From positions 14,402,350 through 14,466,349 of the forward strand of contig CM040452.1 in assembly GCA_022749755.1 (NCBI GenBank): DNA of 64,000 nt. Reading direction: 5' to 3'. Within the stretch, counting starts at the first letter, position 1. Each line of letters opens with the position of its first letter. Both the position numbers and the translations under genes were made by a program. Shown here in pieces: positions 12,097 to 23,700 of this stretch. Below the pieces are notes generated by a model. It ran no database searches and was not told the DNA's origin. It saw nothing but the letters and a program-made list of their open reading frames with translations. This stretch comes from Azadirachta indica. Lineage: Eukaryota > Streptophyta > Magnoliopsida > Sapindales > Meliaceae.

Positions 12097-12545
12097 GGAA
12101 GAACCTCAAATGGTTATAAGTATCTTAAGGAGGAACTTCACCGTCCGAGCACCTTGAGATTAGAACGACTGCGAAGGATGAGGTTGGGTTTTAGTCAACA
12201 GCAAGGGAAGAAGAGTGGTGTAATAATTTTGTGAAGCTTGAATTCCTTTTTGGCTTAGTTTTGAGTGCTATTTAAGCGTAGTTAATGTAATACATGTAGA
12301 AAGCATATTTTTCTTTCACTTTTGTTTCCTTTAAGAATTTGAACAATCTGTTGGTGAGTTGTGTTGTCAACCGTCTTATTTCCAAACTACTCCATCTGCT
12401 GGCAGTGTAGAAATTATATTAGCTTTTCAATGAGAGGTGACATCAATTTTCCTTTACGTTTTGATTGGAAGTTAATGCTCAAAAATGGCGTTACAGAATT
12501 GCCCAAGATTTTTTTGTATGGCTGTTGTAACCTTGGTCAAGTCTA
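11983..12545 (+). repeat. Tandem segmental duplication, copy 1 (last repeat unit plus 3' flank)
   Basis: Covers the last protein repeat, the gene 3' end and downstream sequence. It aligns with 12845-13214 and, beyond the inserted MULE, with 14172-14400. Shared landmarks are the GGTTATAAGTATCTTA segment, TTGAATTCCTTTTT, GTAGAAAGCAT and the TTAAGA stretch near 12332. Copy 1 has no transposon at that site. Confidence 0.8.
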
Positions 12546-12844
12546 GTTCCTGAAGAGATGCTAAGTTGATTAAGGATTTCAAGGAAAATGTCCCTTGTCC
12601 TTTGTTGGGGTTTAAAAAAAATCCAGAACAGGGATAAAATAAAAACTAGGTGTTAATTATTCTTCTCTCATTTTGCCCCAACAGAAAAGTTGAATTCTTG
12701 GTGTGAGGTAGTCCTAAGTTGACCTGTTGCATTTGTCCAAGATTCGTATGACATGAATGTTTCTTTGCACAGGTCACTCCTGTTTTGGTCCACATAGACA
12801 AGACTCATGTAATGTTGCCTTTGTCCAAGCTTGGTGTTCTTCTC

Positions 12845-13074
12845 TCATCTATGATGGCAACTTCAATAATGTCAAAGAGACGCTTAGAAGAGTCGGTAAT
12901 GATGTGATCTATTCTGTCTATGAGTCACTTATTCCATTCATAAAATGTATGGTAGAAGCACCAGGACGAACCTCAAATGGTTATAAGTATCTTATGGAGG
13001 AGCTTCACCCTCAGAGCACCCTGACATTAGAACGACTGCAAAGGATGCTGTTGAATTCTAATCACCATCTTTAA
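12845..13074 (+). pseudogene. Duplicated C-terminal repeat fragment of the BMT5-like gene
   Basis: This open frame encodes one repeat unit (YDGNFNNVKETLRRVGND) followed by ESLIPFIKCMVEAP, GRTSNGYKYL and EELHP, ending at the stop at 13072-13074. It duplicates the end of BMT5-like copy 1 but has no methyltransferase exons and no credible start of its own (the frame is open back to about 12757). It is most likely an untranslated duplicate. It is useful because it preserves Pro at the site where copy 1 has a TGA. Confidence 0.7.
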
Positions 13075-13214
13075 GCAAAGAAGAGTGATACTATATTTTT
13101 GTGGAAACTTGAATTCCTTTTTGACTTTAGTTGTGAGTGCCAGTTAAGTGCCGGAATCGTAGTCAGGTAGAAAGCATGGTTTCTTGCTTTCACCTTTGTT
13201 TCTTTTAAGATTTT

Positions 13215-14171
13215 GAGGTTTTAACACATACCTTCCTTTAAATTTGTGACTTTAATACTTATACGTAAGGTTTAATGAAATACACACTTACCTCTCCTCT
13301 GACCATCCAAAACTCTTAGTCAAACACGAATTAACTATAATACTCTCATTTGAAAGAAAAAATTTAATTTTTTAATGCTTTATTCTTCTTTTAATTATAT
13401 CATTTGAGCTTGCAAAATTTTTTTTTTCAGTATATAGGAATAGGAATAGGAATAGTAAGGATTTATTATGTTATTAACTATTGTAGTCATTTAATTTAGT
13501 GGCCACCCCCAAATCCAGCACCGCCGCCTGCACCAAAATCGCCGCCTCTACCTGCACCGAAACCAAGACCTCCTCCTCCAACTCCACCTACACCTCCACC
13601 AGCTCCAAACTCTCCTCCAACTCCTCCACCAAATCCACCTCCACCTCCTGCACTACCACCAAGTCCTCCACCACCACCTACGCCCCCACTGTTCCACCAC
13701 CTGCGCCTCCACCAGCTCCACCTCCAAGCCCACCACCATCGCCAATGCCGCCTCCAGCTCCTCCGCCTAGACCACCTCCGTGACCAAGGCCTCCTCCAGC
13801 TCCACCACCTAAACACAAAGAATAGCGCGAAATGAAGATTTCTTTTCCTCCGTATCTAAATTGTACGTGCTACCCTCGAATTGGCACCCTATAATTTGAG
13901 GCTATGACATTTCGTCCAAAATTTACTTTGAAATTTCTGTTTCCATCATCATTTTTTCACAGCAAAGCTTCTCTCTTACTACTGAAATTTTTATCTTCGA
14001 CTGAAACAAATTCAAAAGACTAAAGTTGCTTGCTTTTATTAATTTGCCCTTCATTGTAACGTTTGACTAACAACCTTGAATGGTCAGAGGGGAGGTAAGT
14101 GTGTATTTCATTAAACTTTACATATAAGTGTTAAAGTCACAAATCTCAGGGGAGGTATGTGTTAAAACCCC
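13215..14171. mobile_element. MULE-like nonautonomous element A carrying a Gly-rich coding segment
   Basis: A 957-bp element with long terminal inverted repeats of about 111 bp (13215-13325 and 14061-14171). Ends read GAGGTTTTAACACATACC on the left and, in reverse complement, GGGGTTTTAACACATACC on the right. It is flanked by the perfect 10-bp duplication TTAAGATTTT (13205-13214, 14172-14181). Long TIRs plus a 9-11-bp target duplication are the hallmark of Mutator-like elements. No transposase is encoded. The interior holds a (GGAATA)n-like tract near 13437-13455 and a glycine-rich coding segment on the minus strand. It sits inside copy 2 of the BMT5-like tail duplication. Confidence 0.92.
13496..13816 (-). 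pseudogene. Glycine-rich protein segment inside MULE A (frame-broken)
   Basis: On the minus strand the segment encodes GGX-type repeats ending in GGH then TAA at 13498. Its upstream half is out of frame with the glycine frame and reads as Trp/Arg repeats. Compared with the copy in MULE B, extra bases near 13670-13700 break the frame. Like copy B it is preceded by a TTTGTGTTTAG acceptor-like sequence and has no ATG in the glycine frame. Probably not a functional protein. Confidence 0.65.
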
Positions 14172-14400
14172 TTAAGATTTTCAGTTATCCGTTGATGCAT
14201 TGTATGGTGTTACCAAACCTCCTATTTGCAAATTAGTTGTTCTGCTGCCAGGGTATAGAACTAAAATTATCTTAACAATGAAATGTGACGTCGATTTTTC
14301 TTTTCATTTTGGTTGGAGATTAATTCTCAATTATAGCATTAGCAAATTTTCCTGGAAAAATTTCACGCATGGCTATTGTAGCTTTTCACAGATGTGTTGG
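14172..14400 (+). repeat. Tandem duplication copy 2, part beyond MULE A
   Basis: Sequence right of the MULE aligns with 12332-12545 (landmarks CTGCTGGCAG versus CTGCTGCCAG, and TTTTGATTGGAAGTTAAT versus TTTTGGTTGGAGATTAAT). Together with 12845-13214 it rebuilds the duplicated segment that the transposon split. Confidence 0.75.
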
Positions 14401-15646
14401 ATGGGGAAGTAGAACTGGAATCCTGACTCCTGGTGGCTGTGGTTTTGCTCTGCTGTAAAATCGAGAGCAGTATATATCTAGGTCCCTCATTTCTACTCTA
14501 ACGTGCCTCGATGGTAAATCCTGTCCAGAATAGAGGCTAAGTGGATACTTTTCTAGAACAGGGGCCTGTATTAAGGCAAGAAACCTGTGGGTGCTGATGC
14601 CTTGCTTCTAGTTCCCAAATTCAGCTTCTGGGTGCATTTAGGATTTCAACTCAAGTGCCCCTTGCCCTTCGCAAACTTGTAATCTGTAATCCTTTGGATG
14701 TAACAATGAACTTACCGTGTATCCTTTGAACTGAGGCAAAGTTAGTCTTATGCTTATCCTTCTCACTCTCCCTAACACATTGAACCAGGACTTTTGAAAG
14801 CATCGCTAGCAATATTAATGAATGATGCAGCAATTTATGCAAGGCCAGATACTTTTATCTACTGATGCTGTACCTTGAGCTCTTGATTTCAGTATATCTC
14901 CTTCTTAGGGTCAGTAGATGATAACATTAGCATCTACGAGCATTAAAATTCCCCTTCATAAGGATAGTTCAGTTGAAATTTTTGCATTTTTATCTTTCAC
15001 TTGATAGGCTGACTCCAATTGTGCAACATTTTATTAAGAAACAGTAACATTCAACTATCATAAAATTTCAATAAGACTAATCACATAAATAAGATAAATG
15101 TTGAATTCCAATTTTTTCATTTGAATTGATTTGATATCACAATATATAATTAGATGGTGTTGTTAACGAAAATGTGAAATTAGTCGTCAAAAATGAAACT
15201 AAATTTAATTTACCAGGATACAAAAAACTCAGAAATTTATTCTTTCGCCTTAGAAAGGAATAATACACCAATTTGTTTTGTGTAGCATAATTGAGGAAGA
15301 GAATCTATTTCTCTTGGTCTTCGGGGTTTCCTTTGTGTATTCTTTGGTTCTGTAGGCTTGTAAACATACAACTGCAACTTGCAATGAAAAATTTACAAGG
15401 ATAAAGATAAATATCTTTCTTTTGTTTCATATGATCAAGACCTGCTGCCTGCCCCATTGAATAAATGTGCTCTTAGTTATAAATTATGATGAACTTCTCT
15501 GACTGTTAAGGAGACGACACTTGTTCATTCTAAAATCTAAATTACTGATTGGAACTCTTTTTTTTTTTAATTTTTTTTGGCTAAAATTTATATAGAATCA
15601 AGTTGACAGTTCTACCTTCTGCACAAATAAAACAATCAACTTGCAA
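14401..15646. other. Intergenic spacer between the two MULEs
   Basis: About 1.2 kb with no supportable gene. Open frames here are short and without recognisable domains. A poly-T run lies near 15560. I see no repeat structure linking it to the elements on either side. Confidence 0.5.
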
Positions 15647-15656
15647 TAAAATCTAC

Positions 15657-16798
15657 GGGGTTTAACATATACCTTCCCTAAATTTTGTGACTTTAACACT
15701 TATATGCAAAATTTAATGAAATACACACTTACCTCCCCTCTGACTATCCAAAACTCTTAGTCAAACACGAATTGACTATAATACCCTCATTTGAATGAGA
15801 AAATTTAATTTTTTAATGCTTTATTCTTCTTTTAATTATATCATTTGAGCCTGCAAAATTTTTTTTTTTCAGTATATAGGAATAGGAATAGGAGTAGGAA
15901 TAGTGAAGATTTATTATGTTATTAACTATTGTAGTCATTTAATTTAATTTAGTGGCCACCCCTAAATCCAGCACCGCCACCTGCACCAAAACCAGCACCA
16001 CCGCCTGCACCAAAATCGCCGCCTCCACCTGCACCGAAACCAAGACCTCCTCCTCCAACTCTACCTACACCTCCACCAACTCCAAACTCTCCTCCAACTC
16101 CTCCACTAAATCCACCTCCACCTCCTGCACTACCACCAAGTCCTCCACCACCACCTGTTCCACCACTTGCGCCTCCACCAGCTCCACCTCCAAGCCCACC
16201 ACCATCGCCAATGCCGCCTCCAGCTCCTTCGCCTAGACCACCTCCATGACCAAGGCCTCCTCTAGCTTCGCCACCTAAACCACCTCCGTGACCAAGCCCT
16301 CCACCTCCGCCAATGCCGCCTCCAGCTCCTCCGCCTATACCACCTTCGTGACCAAGGCCTCCTCCAGCTCCGCCACCTAAACCACCTCCGTGACCAAGCC
16401 CTCCACCTTCGCCAAGGCCTCCTCCAGCTCCACCACCTAAACACAAAGAATAGCGCGAAATGAAGATTTCTTTCCCTTCGTATCTAGATTGTACTTGCTA
16501 CCCTCGAATTGGCACCCTATGATTTGAGGCTGTGACATTTCGTCCAAAATTTATTTTGAAATTTCTATTTCCATCATCATTTTTTCACAGCAAAGCTTCT
16601 CTCTTACTACTGAAATTTCTATCTTCGACTGAAACAAATTCAAAAGACTAAATTTGCTTGCTTTTACTAATTTACCCTTAATTATAACGTTTGACTAACA
16701 ACCTTGAATGGTCAGAGAGGAGGTAAGTGTGTATTTCATTAAACTTTACATATAAGTGTTAAAGTCACAATTCTCAGGAGAGGTATGTGTTAAAACCC
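15657..16798. mobile_element. MULE-like nonautonomous element B carrying a Gly-rich coding segment
   Basis: An 1142-bp relative of element A, in the same orientation. TIRs of about 110 bp lie at 15657-15766 and 16689-16798. It is flanked by the perfect 10-bp duplication TAAAATCTAC (15647-15656, 16799-16808), different from that of A, so the two are independent insertions and not parts of a segmental duplication. The cargo is a longer, frame-intact version of the same glycine-rich segment. No transposase is encoded, so mobility must have come from an autonomous MULE elsewhere. Confidence 0.92.
15949..16446 (-). CDS. Glycine-rich protein segment captured in MULE B
   Basis: An uninterrupted minus-strand frame of about 165 codons made of GGX repeats (GGGLGHGG, GGGAGGGLG, GFGAGGGAG), ending GGH-stop. 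It has no ATG: the frame begins with a TTG codon just after CTATTC. Immediately upstream the TTTGTGTTTAG/GTGG boundary looks like a 3' splice site, so this is best read as the last exon of a glycine-rich structural-protein gene captured by the transposon. Glycine-rich cell-wall proteins have such repeats. Translation would need splicing from an outside exon. The repetitive DNA also gives Trp/Arg and Ser/Thr frames that are shadows. Confidence 0.55.
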   Translation of the reverse strand: MCLGGGAGGGLGEGGGLGHGGGLGGGAGGGLGHEGGIGGGAGGGIGGGGGLGHGGGLGGEARGGLGHGGGLGEGAGGGIGDGGGLGGGAGGGASGGTGGGGGLGGSAGGGGGFSGGVGGEFGVGGGVGRVGGGGLGFGAGGGGDFGAGGGAGFGAGGGAGFRGGH

Positions 16799-17878
16799 TA
16801 AAATCTACAAATGCAAACAAGTTCCAGGTTGGTGAAGTAAACATAAGTAATAATATATTAAAGATGTAGTCAAGAATCAAAACATTGCATGCATGCATAT
16901 GCCTCTTAATCAGACAAAGCCGATTCCATATCAATAAGCGAGTGAGAAAAAGGAGGATATATGGCAGAGGCTGCCGTGAACTTTACCATACAGACCTTGG
17001 GTCCCTTGCTTGTAGAAGAAATCAAATTGTTGGGAGGTGTGAAAAAAGAAGTTGAAAGCATCAAAAGTGAGTTGGAGAGCCTCAAATCTTTTCTCAAAGA
17101 TGCAGATGCAAGGTCAGCAATAAAAGAATTAGAAGGATCAGCAAGCCAGGAAAGTGTCACAACTTGGGTGAAACAACTATGGGAAGAAGCTTACTACATT
17201 GAAGATGTCATCGACAAGTACATACTCAAGGTGGCAAAACTTCCTCATGGCCTTGTTAGTGTTCTTCCTAAGATTGGTCACTTCATAAAGAAACTGAAGC
17301 TGCGTCATGGAGTTATATATGAGATTGAAGATATCAAATCATCACTTGTCAATATAAAGGGAAGAGCGCAAAGCTATGGCTTCAGATCCATAGATTCAAT
17401 AACAAACAAAGGAAGGAGAAATGTTATCCCGTATAACTCTCAAATAGGCTCATTTTTCTCAGAAGATGATGAAGTTGTGGGAATTGAATCAACAAGAGAT
17501 GAATTGATTAATTTGTTGGTGAAAGAAAGAACCCAACATTCGGTTATTGCACTGGTAGGTGAAGGAGGACTGGGCAAGACCACCCTTGCAGGGAAAATTT
17601 TTAATAACGAAGCCGTAAAACATCATTTTGATTATCGGACTTGGATTACCATTGGAAGGGAACACGAGAAGCAAGATTTACTGAGGATGATTATAAAGGA
17701 GCTTAATCGTGTAACAGGGCAATCTGCTTCGAGAGATATATATAACATGAAAGAGAGAGAGCTAATTTCCGTACTAAGGGGTCATTTAAAGGATAAGAGT
17801 TATATGGTTGTGTTTGACGACGTTTGGAAGATTGATTTTTGGAGAGATGTAGAGTATGCTTTACTTGATAACAGCATA

Positions 17879-19449
17879 TGTAACGCCCCAAATTTTATCT
17901 CAATAAAACAAAATTTAGAGTGCAACTATAACTTCAAATACATCAAACTTAATATTACAAATAAAATAAAACCTCCAAATACAATATAAGATCTCAAAAT
18001 ATAATAAACTTTTATTAACAACTTAAACTAAATTAAAGGTTCAAAACTAAATGTTTGTTATTACAAACATTCCAATATCTAAATAGTCAAACTCTAAACT
18101 TTTATCAATCCTTTATTCATACCTTAATCTACAAAATAGTGATGATGAGGGGTGAGCAGCCTACTCGATAAGTAAATTTATATATAAACTTGTAAATAAG
18201 TAGTAAAGAACACAATTATAAAACATTAATTTTAAGAACAATAATATTGTAACTTAGATAAACAAATTTTTATAGCATGAACATCACATTTAATAAACCA
18301 CTAATATATTTAGTAATATATTTAGCTCATGTCTCATAGCATCACCAGTACCTCAGTGTCTCATTTATAATAATTTAGTACATTCGTACCCCAAAAATCC
18401 GATCATTAACAGTCAATAAATGTACAAACAGTAACCTAGCTAGCCAGTCGGTAACAATAACAGAAACAGTTACTATAAACAATGAGCCAAATATTAATTA
18501 CTAAATAAGACTTTTCATGTATAATAGATTCAATAACATTTATTTCATATATTCAATTAAGTAATGCATTCAATAATTTATATGAAAAGTACAACTAATA
18601 ATAAATTTTAAAACTAGTGTATGAAAAAAAAAAGATTTATAGCTACTTAAGAAAGAAAATGTTGATAGAAAAATAACACAATTTATAATTTAGTAATTAA
18701 ACAATTAAGTACTAGTAAAATAATTTTTCTTTAAAAAATAAATATTTAGAAACACTAATAAGATTAGAAAATATAATTTTTATTTTAGGAGATTAATTAA
18801 GATAAATCACGATTTATTTTATTTTAAACTATGAAAATAATACAAACTTAGAAAGTTCAAAATGTAGTTTATAGAAAAACTTACTTGAAACAAATGCATA
18901 AAAAAAACATTTTTTATAAACATGTTCATGTTTACAATTATCATTAATAGCTTTAAGCATTTGATTACAATACATTATGTATAAATCTATTTACCTCAAA
19001 ACAATAACAAGTCAATAAAATTCCTCTATGCTCAACAATAAGTCACCCACTTCCCGGATTAGCTATGCTTTTAAGGACTTCTTTCTATCAAATCTTGAAA
19101 AGATGTAGAACTTAGAGAGAAAACTTTTTAAAGAGTATCTAGTGAATTTGTAAAGTAAACTTGTGGTGTGAAGTGAGATCCTTGCACCTATTTATAACCA
19201 AAAATTGGCTTTCAAATTCAAAAAGTGATAACCTAAAATTCAATTTAAAAAATCAGATAAGCTAATTAAAACCATAAATTTTAATTTCAAAATTTAAAAT
19301 TTAACTTTTAAAATCAAATAAACTAATCTATCAAAATTATAAATTTCAAAATCCAAATTTGAATTATTATCTATCTTATTCAATTGCAATTAAATCTTAA
19401 TTTTAAATTTGAAAGCTAAATTAATCTATTTTTCTTGCATTGCATTACA
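17879..19449. mobile_element. Solo LTR (1571 bp) inside the NLR pseudogene
   Basis: Begins TGTAACGCCCC and ends GCATTACA, so the ends are TGTAA...TTACA. It is flanked by the perfect 5-bp duplication GCATA (17874-17878 and 19450-19454). There are no coding domains inside, so it is the remnant of LTR-LTR recombination. The TGTAACGCCCC start is common among plant Ty3/Gypsy LTRs, but the superfamily is an inference. A CTATTTATAA sequence near 19190 could be the LTR TATA element. It sits between kinase-2 and RNBS-B of the host gene. Confidence 0.85.
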
Positions 19450-20003
19450 GCATAGGCAGCAGGATAACGCTCACAACGCGACGCATGGATGTGGCCAATT
19501 TTTGTAAAACGTCTTCATCTTTTCTTCATGTCCATGAGCTAGAAACTTTGCCTCCAAAAGAGGCGTGGAAACTTTTTTGCAGGAAGGCTTTTGGATCAAG
19601 CTTCGGAGGCCATTATCCTTCAGGGTTGAAGGATTTGTCCCGTGATATCCTTGCAAAATGCGGAGGTTTACTACTTGTAATTGTGGTCGTAGGTGGACTT
19701 CTATCAACTAAAAACAAGGTTCTATCTGAATGGAAACAGTTACTTGACAGCTTGGGCTCAAAGTTAGGAAGCGATTCCCATTTAAAAGATTGCAACAGAC
19801 TTCTATCTGAAGGTTATTATGATCTTCCTCACCTTCTTAAGTCATGTCTTTTGTGTTTTGGGTTGTTTCCAATAAGCAACACAATTAAATGTTCAAAACT
19901 TGCTCGTTTATGGATAGCTGAGGGCTTTGTCCAATACAGTAAGCGCCCCACGTCTGAACAAGTTGTAGAAGAATACCTGAATGAGCTCATTGACAGAAGC
20001 TTG

Positions 20004-20712
20004 TGTTGGGTTAGGCTTCTCTCCTATTTAGAGAAGACCTAATTTTAAAGCCCACATAGTTAAAAGGATTTTATGTTTATTTTGTGGCTATATAAGGTAT
20101 GTGTGTGTGAGAAGGGTAGTGTAAGCTGTAAGACAGAAAGACAGCAAGACGGAAAGACAGCACTTTTTTAGAAAATTTCAGTTCTGTACAGTTTTCATCA
20201 AGTTAATGATCATGTGGCGATTTGAACTCTATTTTGACTCAAATTTTATGTGGAGATTTTACACACATAATTCTTGATTCTAGTCGGTTTGATTGACCAT
20301 CAGAACTTTCTAACACATCCAGAATTTACGTTTACAGCAGCTCTAATTTTCAAAATTTTTCTGCAGCCTTATTTTGCCTTTTTCACTTTGGTGTTCATCT
20401 ATTAGTGTATTTGGTAAAATTTTTCTTTGGCTCTCACTTTGTGATTGAGTTCTTATTTATTTTTAAGACTGTAATTTTGTAAAAAAACTCTATTACTTCT
20501 TATTTGGTGATAGTGAAAATTTTTCAACCGTGGTTTTTTACTCTCACTCATATTGAGGGGGAGGTTTTCCATGTAAATTTGGCATCTCTTGTATTTTTTA
20601 ACTTAATTATTTTTGTTGTTTTTATTGTTTTGATTTATTTGATTACTTCACCTTGGTTCAAGTAAATGGGAAAAATTGAATTTGTACTAATTTCTCTTAT
20701 TTCTTCCTAACA
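20004..20712 (+). repeat. 5' LTR of the Copia element
   Basis: About 709 bp, TG...CA ends. A TATA box (CTATATAAGG) lies at about 20088-20097. It differs from the 3' LTR at many positions, mostly transitions, and has a small extra CAGCAAGACGGAAAGA-like insertion near 20145. The divergence shows an old insertion. Confidence 0.93.
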
Positions 20713-20764
20713 AAGTAGTATCAGAGTAGGGTTCAGTTAGTGAGTTATTATTTTGTTTTGAACA

Positions 20765-23700
20765 ATGGAGGTTAATGTAAGTAGAATGGTGAATTTAAAT
20801 GGTTCCAATTATGCACTTTGGAAGGGTAAGATGGAAGATTTGCTTTATGTCAAAGATTATTATCTACCAGTGTTTGTCACTGAAAAATCTGATCATAAAA
20901 CAGATGAAGAATGAGCTTTAATGCATTGACAGGTTTGTGGATATATTAGGTAATGGGTTGATGAAAATGTGTTGAGCCATATAAGTGGGGAGAAAAATAC
21001 TCAAACGCTTTGGAACAAATTGGAATAGTTGTATGCCAGGAAAACAGGAAATAACAAGTTGTTTTTTATAAAGAAGATGATGGCCTTAAGATATAGAGAT
21101 GGAACTTTGGTGACTGATCACTTGAATATATTTCAGAGAATTATTAATCAGCTTGTTACTATGGGAATCACTTTTGAAGATGAAATTCAAGATTTATGGC
21201 TTCTTGATACTTTATCAGACTCATGGGAGACATTTAGGGTGTCGTTATTTAATTATGCACTAGATGGTATTATCTCTGTGGAGTTTACTAAAAATAGTAT
21301 CTTGAATGAAGAGATGAGAAGAAAAACATAGGGTTGTTCTTCACAGTCAGAAGCTTTAGTTTCAAATTTTAGGCGGAAAAGTAAGAGCTGGGATTCCAGT
21401 AACAAAAGGCATAACAGAAGCAACTCAAGAAAGGGGTATAAAAATCTTGAGTGTCACCATTGTGGTAAGAAAGGACATGTCAAGAAATATTGCTACAAAT
21501 GGAAAAGAGAGAATAAGGAGAGCAAACAGAAAGAAAAGAAGACCGACTATAATAGTGATGATGATAGAGTTAATATTACTCCTGAAGATATTTTGACTGT
21601 TCAAGAATATGATGTAATCAACCTTACTCATAATGAGACCAGTTGAATGATAGATAGTAGTGCCTTTGTTCATATTACAGCTAGAAGGGATTTTTTCTCC
21701 TCCTATACAGTTGGTGATTTTCAAGATGTCAAGACAGCTAATAAAGGAATAACACGATGTGCAGGTGTTGGAGATGTTTGCTTGAAGACTGTTAATGGTT
21801 CCATGTTATTTCTTAGGTATGTTAAGCATGTTCCAGATATTCAGCTTAATCTTCTTTTTGTTGGTAAGCTTTGTGATGCTGGCTATGACAACAATTTTTT
21901 AGGAGACAATTGGAAGCTCACTAAAGGTGCTATGGTTATGGTTAGTGGAAAGAAGTATTCTTTTTTATACCTTACTCAAGCTAAAATTGTTAAAGATGTT
22001 ATGCATGTAGTTGAGTCATAAGATAGAATTGAGTTATGACATAAACTGTTATGTCATATGAGTGAGAAGGGGATAACTGACCTAGCTAAAAAGAATGTGT
22101 TACCTGGGGTGAAGAAAGTGCACTTGAAGAAGTGTATGCATTGTTTAAAAGGAAAACAGCATAGAGTTTCCTTTAAGAGCCATTTACCGACTCGAAAACC
22201 TAAGGTACTTAATTTAATGCATTCTGATGTTTGTGGTTCTATGAAAACCATGTCACTTGGTGGTGCAGACTATTTTGTGTCATTCATTCAAGGAAAGTAT
22301 GAGTTTATACTTTGAAGTCAAAGGATCAAGTATTATCTACATTCAAGCAATTTCAAGCTTCAGTTGAGAGAGAGACTGGAAAGAAGTTGAAATGTATTCG
22401 AATAGATAATGGTGATGAATATTTAAGGCCATTTCATACTTATTGCAGAGAGCAGGGTATTAGACATCAGAAGACTCCTTCGAAAACACCACAGTTGAAT
22501 GGCATAACTGAGAGAATGAATAGAACACTGGTTGAGAGAGTTAGATATTTAATCTCACAGGCTGGATTGCAGAATTCTTTTTGAGGTGAAGTTTTGGGTA
22601 CTACAGCACTTATTATAAATCTTTCTCCTAATATTCCTTTGCAGCTTAAAGTGCCAGAAAGCATATGGTCAGGCAAGAAAGTCTGTTATGATCATTTGTG
22701 TGTCTTTGGTTGCAAGACTTTTGTACATATCCCTAAAGATGAAAAATCCAAGCTTGATGTGAAGACCAAATAGTGTATATTTCTAGGCTATGGCTAAGAT
22801 GAGTTTGGCTATCAGTTATACGATCCAGTTAGTAAGAAAATCATCAAAAGTAGAGATGTTGTGTTTATGGAGAATCAGACTGCTGCAAACTTAGAGAAAG
22901 AAGAAAAGCTAGTGCCTTAGAACAATAGTATGCCAGTTGACTTTGACATAGTTCCTCCCATACTAAGAAGGGGTTAGCATACAGATAATGTTCAAGATGA
23001 TAAATCAAATGTAGTTGATGCTAATGATTCTACACAAGAAAGAGCAGCAGAAGATGTGCAAGTGGAGCAGCTAGTAAAGAAGATTTCTACAATCCCATTT
23101 AGAAGATCTATTAGAAGCAGACAGGTTTCTACTAAATACTCTGTGCATGATTATATTTTGTTGACTGACATGAGAGAGCCTAAGTGCTATGAAGAAGCTA
23201 TTGAAGATGATCACAAAGCTGAGCGGATTGAAACTATGCAGGATAAGATGTGTTCTTTGCATGAAAACTATACTTTTGACCTGTTCAAATTGCGTAAAGG
23301 TAAGAAAACATTAAAGAACAAGTGGGTGTTCATAATAAAGCATGAAGAACATAGTTTGAGGCCGCGGTATAAGGCAAGACTTGTTGTTAAAGGTTTTGGG
23401 CAAAGGAAAGGCATTGATTTTGGAGATATATTTTCTTCAGTTGTAAAGATGACTTTTATCAGTACAACGCTTGGTTTAGCAGCTAGTCTTGACTTAGAGA
23501 TTGAATAGATGGACGTGAAGACTACGTTTCTTTATAGTGACTTAGAGGAAGAAATCTACATGGAGCAACCAGAAGGATTCAAAGTAAAAGGCAAAGAAGA
23601 TTATGTTTGTAAATTAAAAAAGAGTCTTTATGGGTTGAACAAGTTCCGAGGCAATGATATAGGAAATTTGAGTTAGTTATGTGGGAGCAAGGTTACAAGA

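Noticed and set aside
13499..13783. Plus-strand Ser/Thr-rich and Pro-rich open frame in MULE A
   Set aside because: It is the complementary shadow of the glycine-rich repeat; GGX repeats give open frames in several phases.
16262..16444. Trp/Arg-repeat frame (MFRWWSWRR) in MULE B
   Set aside because: Out-of-frame reading of the same GGX repeat DNA; Trp content is unrealistic for a real protein.
17879..19449. A normal intron in the NLR
   Set aside because: The ends are TGTAA...TTACA with a 5-bp direct repeat, not GT-AG at the homologous junction, and the intact paralogue has no intron there.
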